The notes under the pieces are model-generated. The model saw only the letters and a list, made by a program, of their open reading frames with translations. It had not been told where the DNA came from and searched no databases. Shown here one piece after another: positions 5,063 to 5,063 of a DNA stretch of 5,063 bases (its first letter is position 1; every line of letters starts with the position of its first letter). Position numbers and translations under genes: made by a program. Source of the DNA: an uncultured Collinsella sp. (GTDB lineage Bacteria; Actinomycetota; Coriobacteriia; Coriobacteriales; Coriobacteriaceae); the NCBI GenBank assembly GCA_902388545.1, contig CABMPS010000157.1, forward strand, positions 1 to 5,063. The letters are read 5' to 3'.

Positions 5063-5063
5063 T

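Overview
The window looks like a piece of a high-GC actinobacterial genome. The best guess is Coriobacteriia, with an Eggerthellaceae-like flavour. That assignment is inferred from the GC-rich left half and from the style of the secreted transglutaminase-like protein, not from a marker gene. It has three compositionally distinct blocks.

Block 1 (1-1179) is very GC-rich. It is the start-proximal end of an IS21-family insertion sequence: a partial istA transposase gene on the minus strand running off the left edge, preceded by a terminal region with four 16-bp direct repeats at an exact 23-bp period. The inferred element boundary is near 1179. The istB helper ATPase gene would lie outside the window.

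Block 2 (1180-2900) carries one plus-strand gene (1451-2797) for a secreted protein with a signal peptide, an Ig-like module and a Cys-His-Asp transglutaminase-like domain. The gene is bracketed by two same-orientation copies of a 72-bp element (1326-1397 and 2824-2895). Each copy holds a 13-bp-arm palindrome followed by a nearly invariant 28-bp tract starting CTCTTGACA and ending CATATTAAA. This duplicated element is the most interesting structure in the window.

Block 3 (2950-5063) is clearly AT-richer and entirely minus-strand, which suggests a horizontally acquired or accessory island. In transcription order from the right edge it holds: a GAF-like protein whose 5' end is out of frame with the upstream reading frame; a small very basic protein directly behind it with a strong Shine-Dalgarno; a single-pass membrane protein ending in a rho-independent terminator that overlaps its stop codon; and a separately led Ala-rich helical protein. 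I recognise none of these four as a named family with confidence. The first two look like an operon, the third may be co-transcribed, and the fourth appears to have its own leader with a hairpin. No tRNA, rRNA or CRISPR array is visible.
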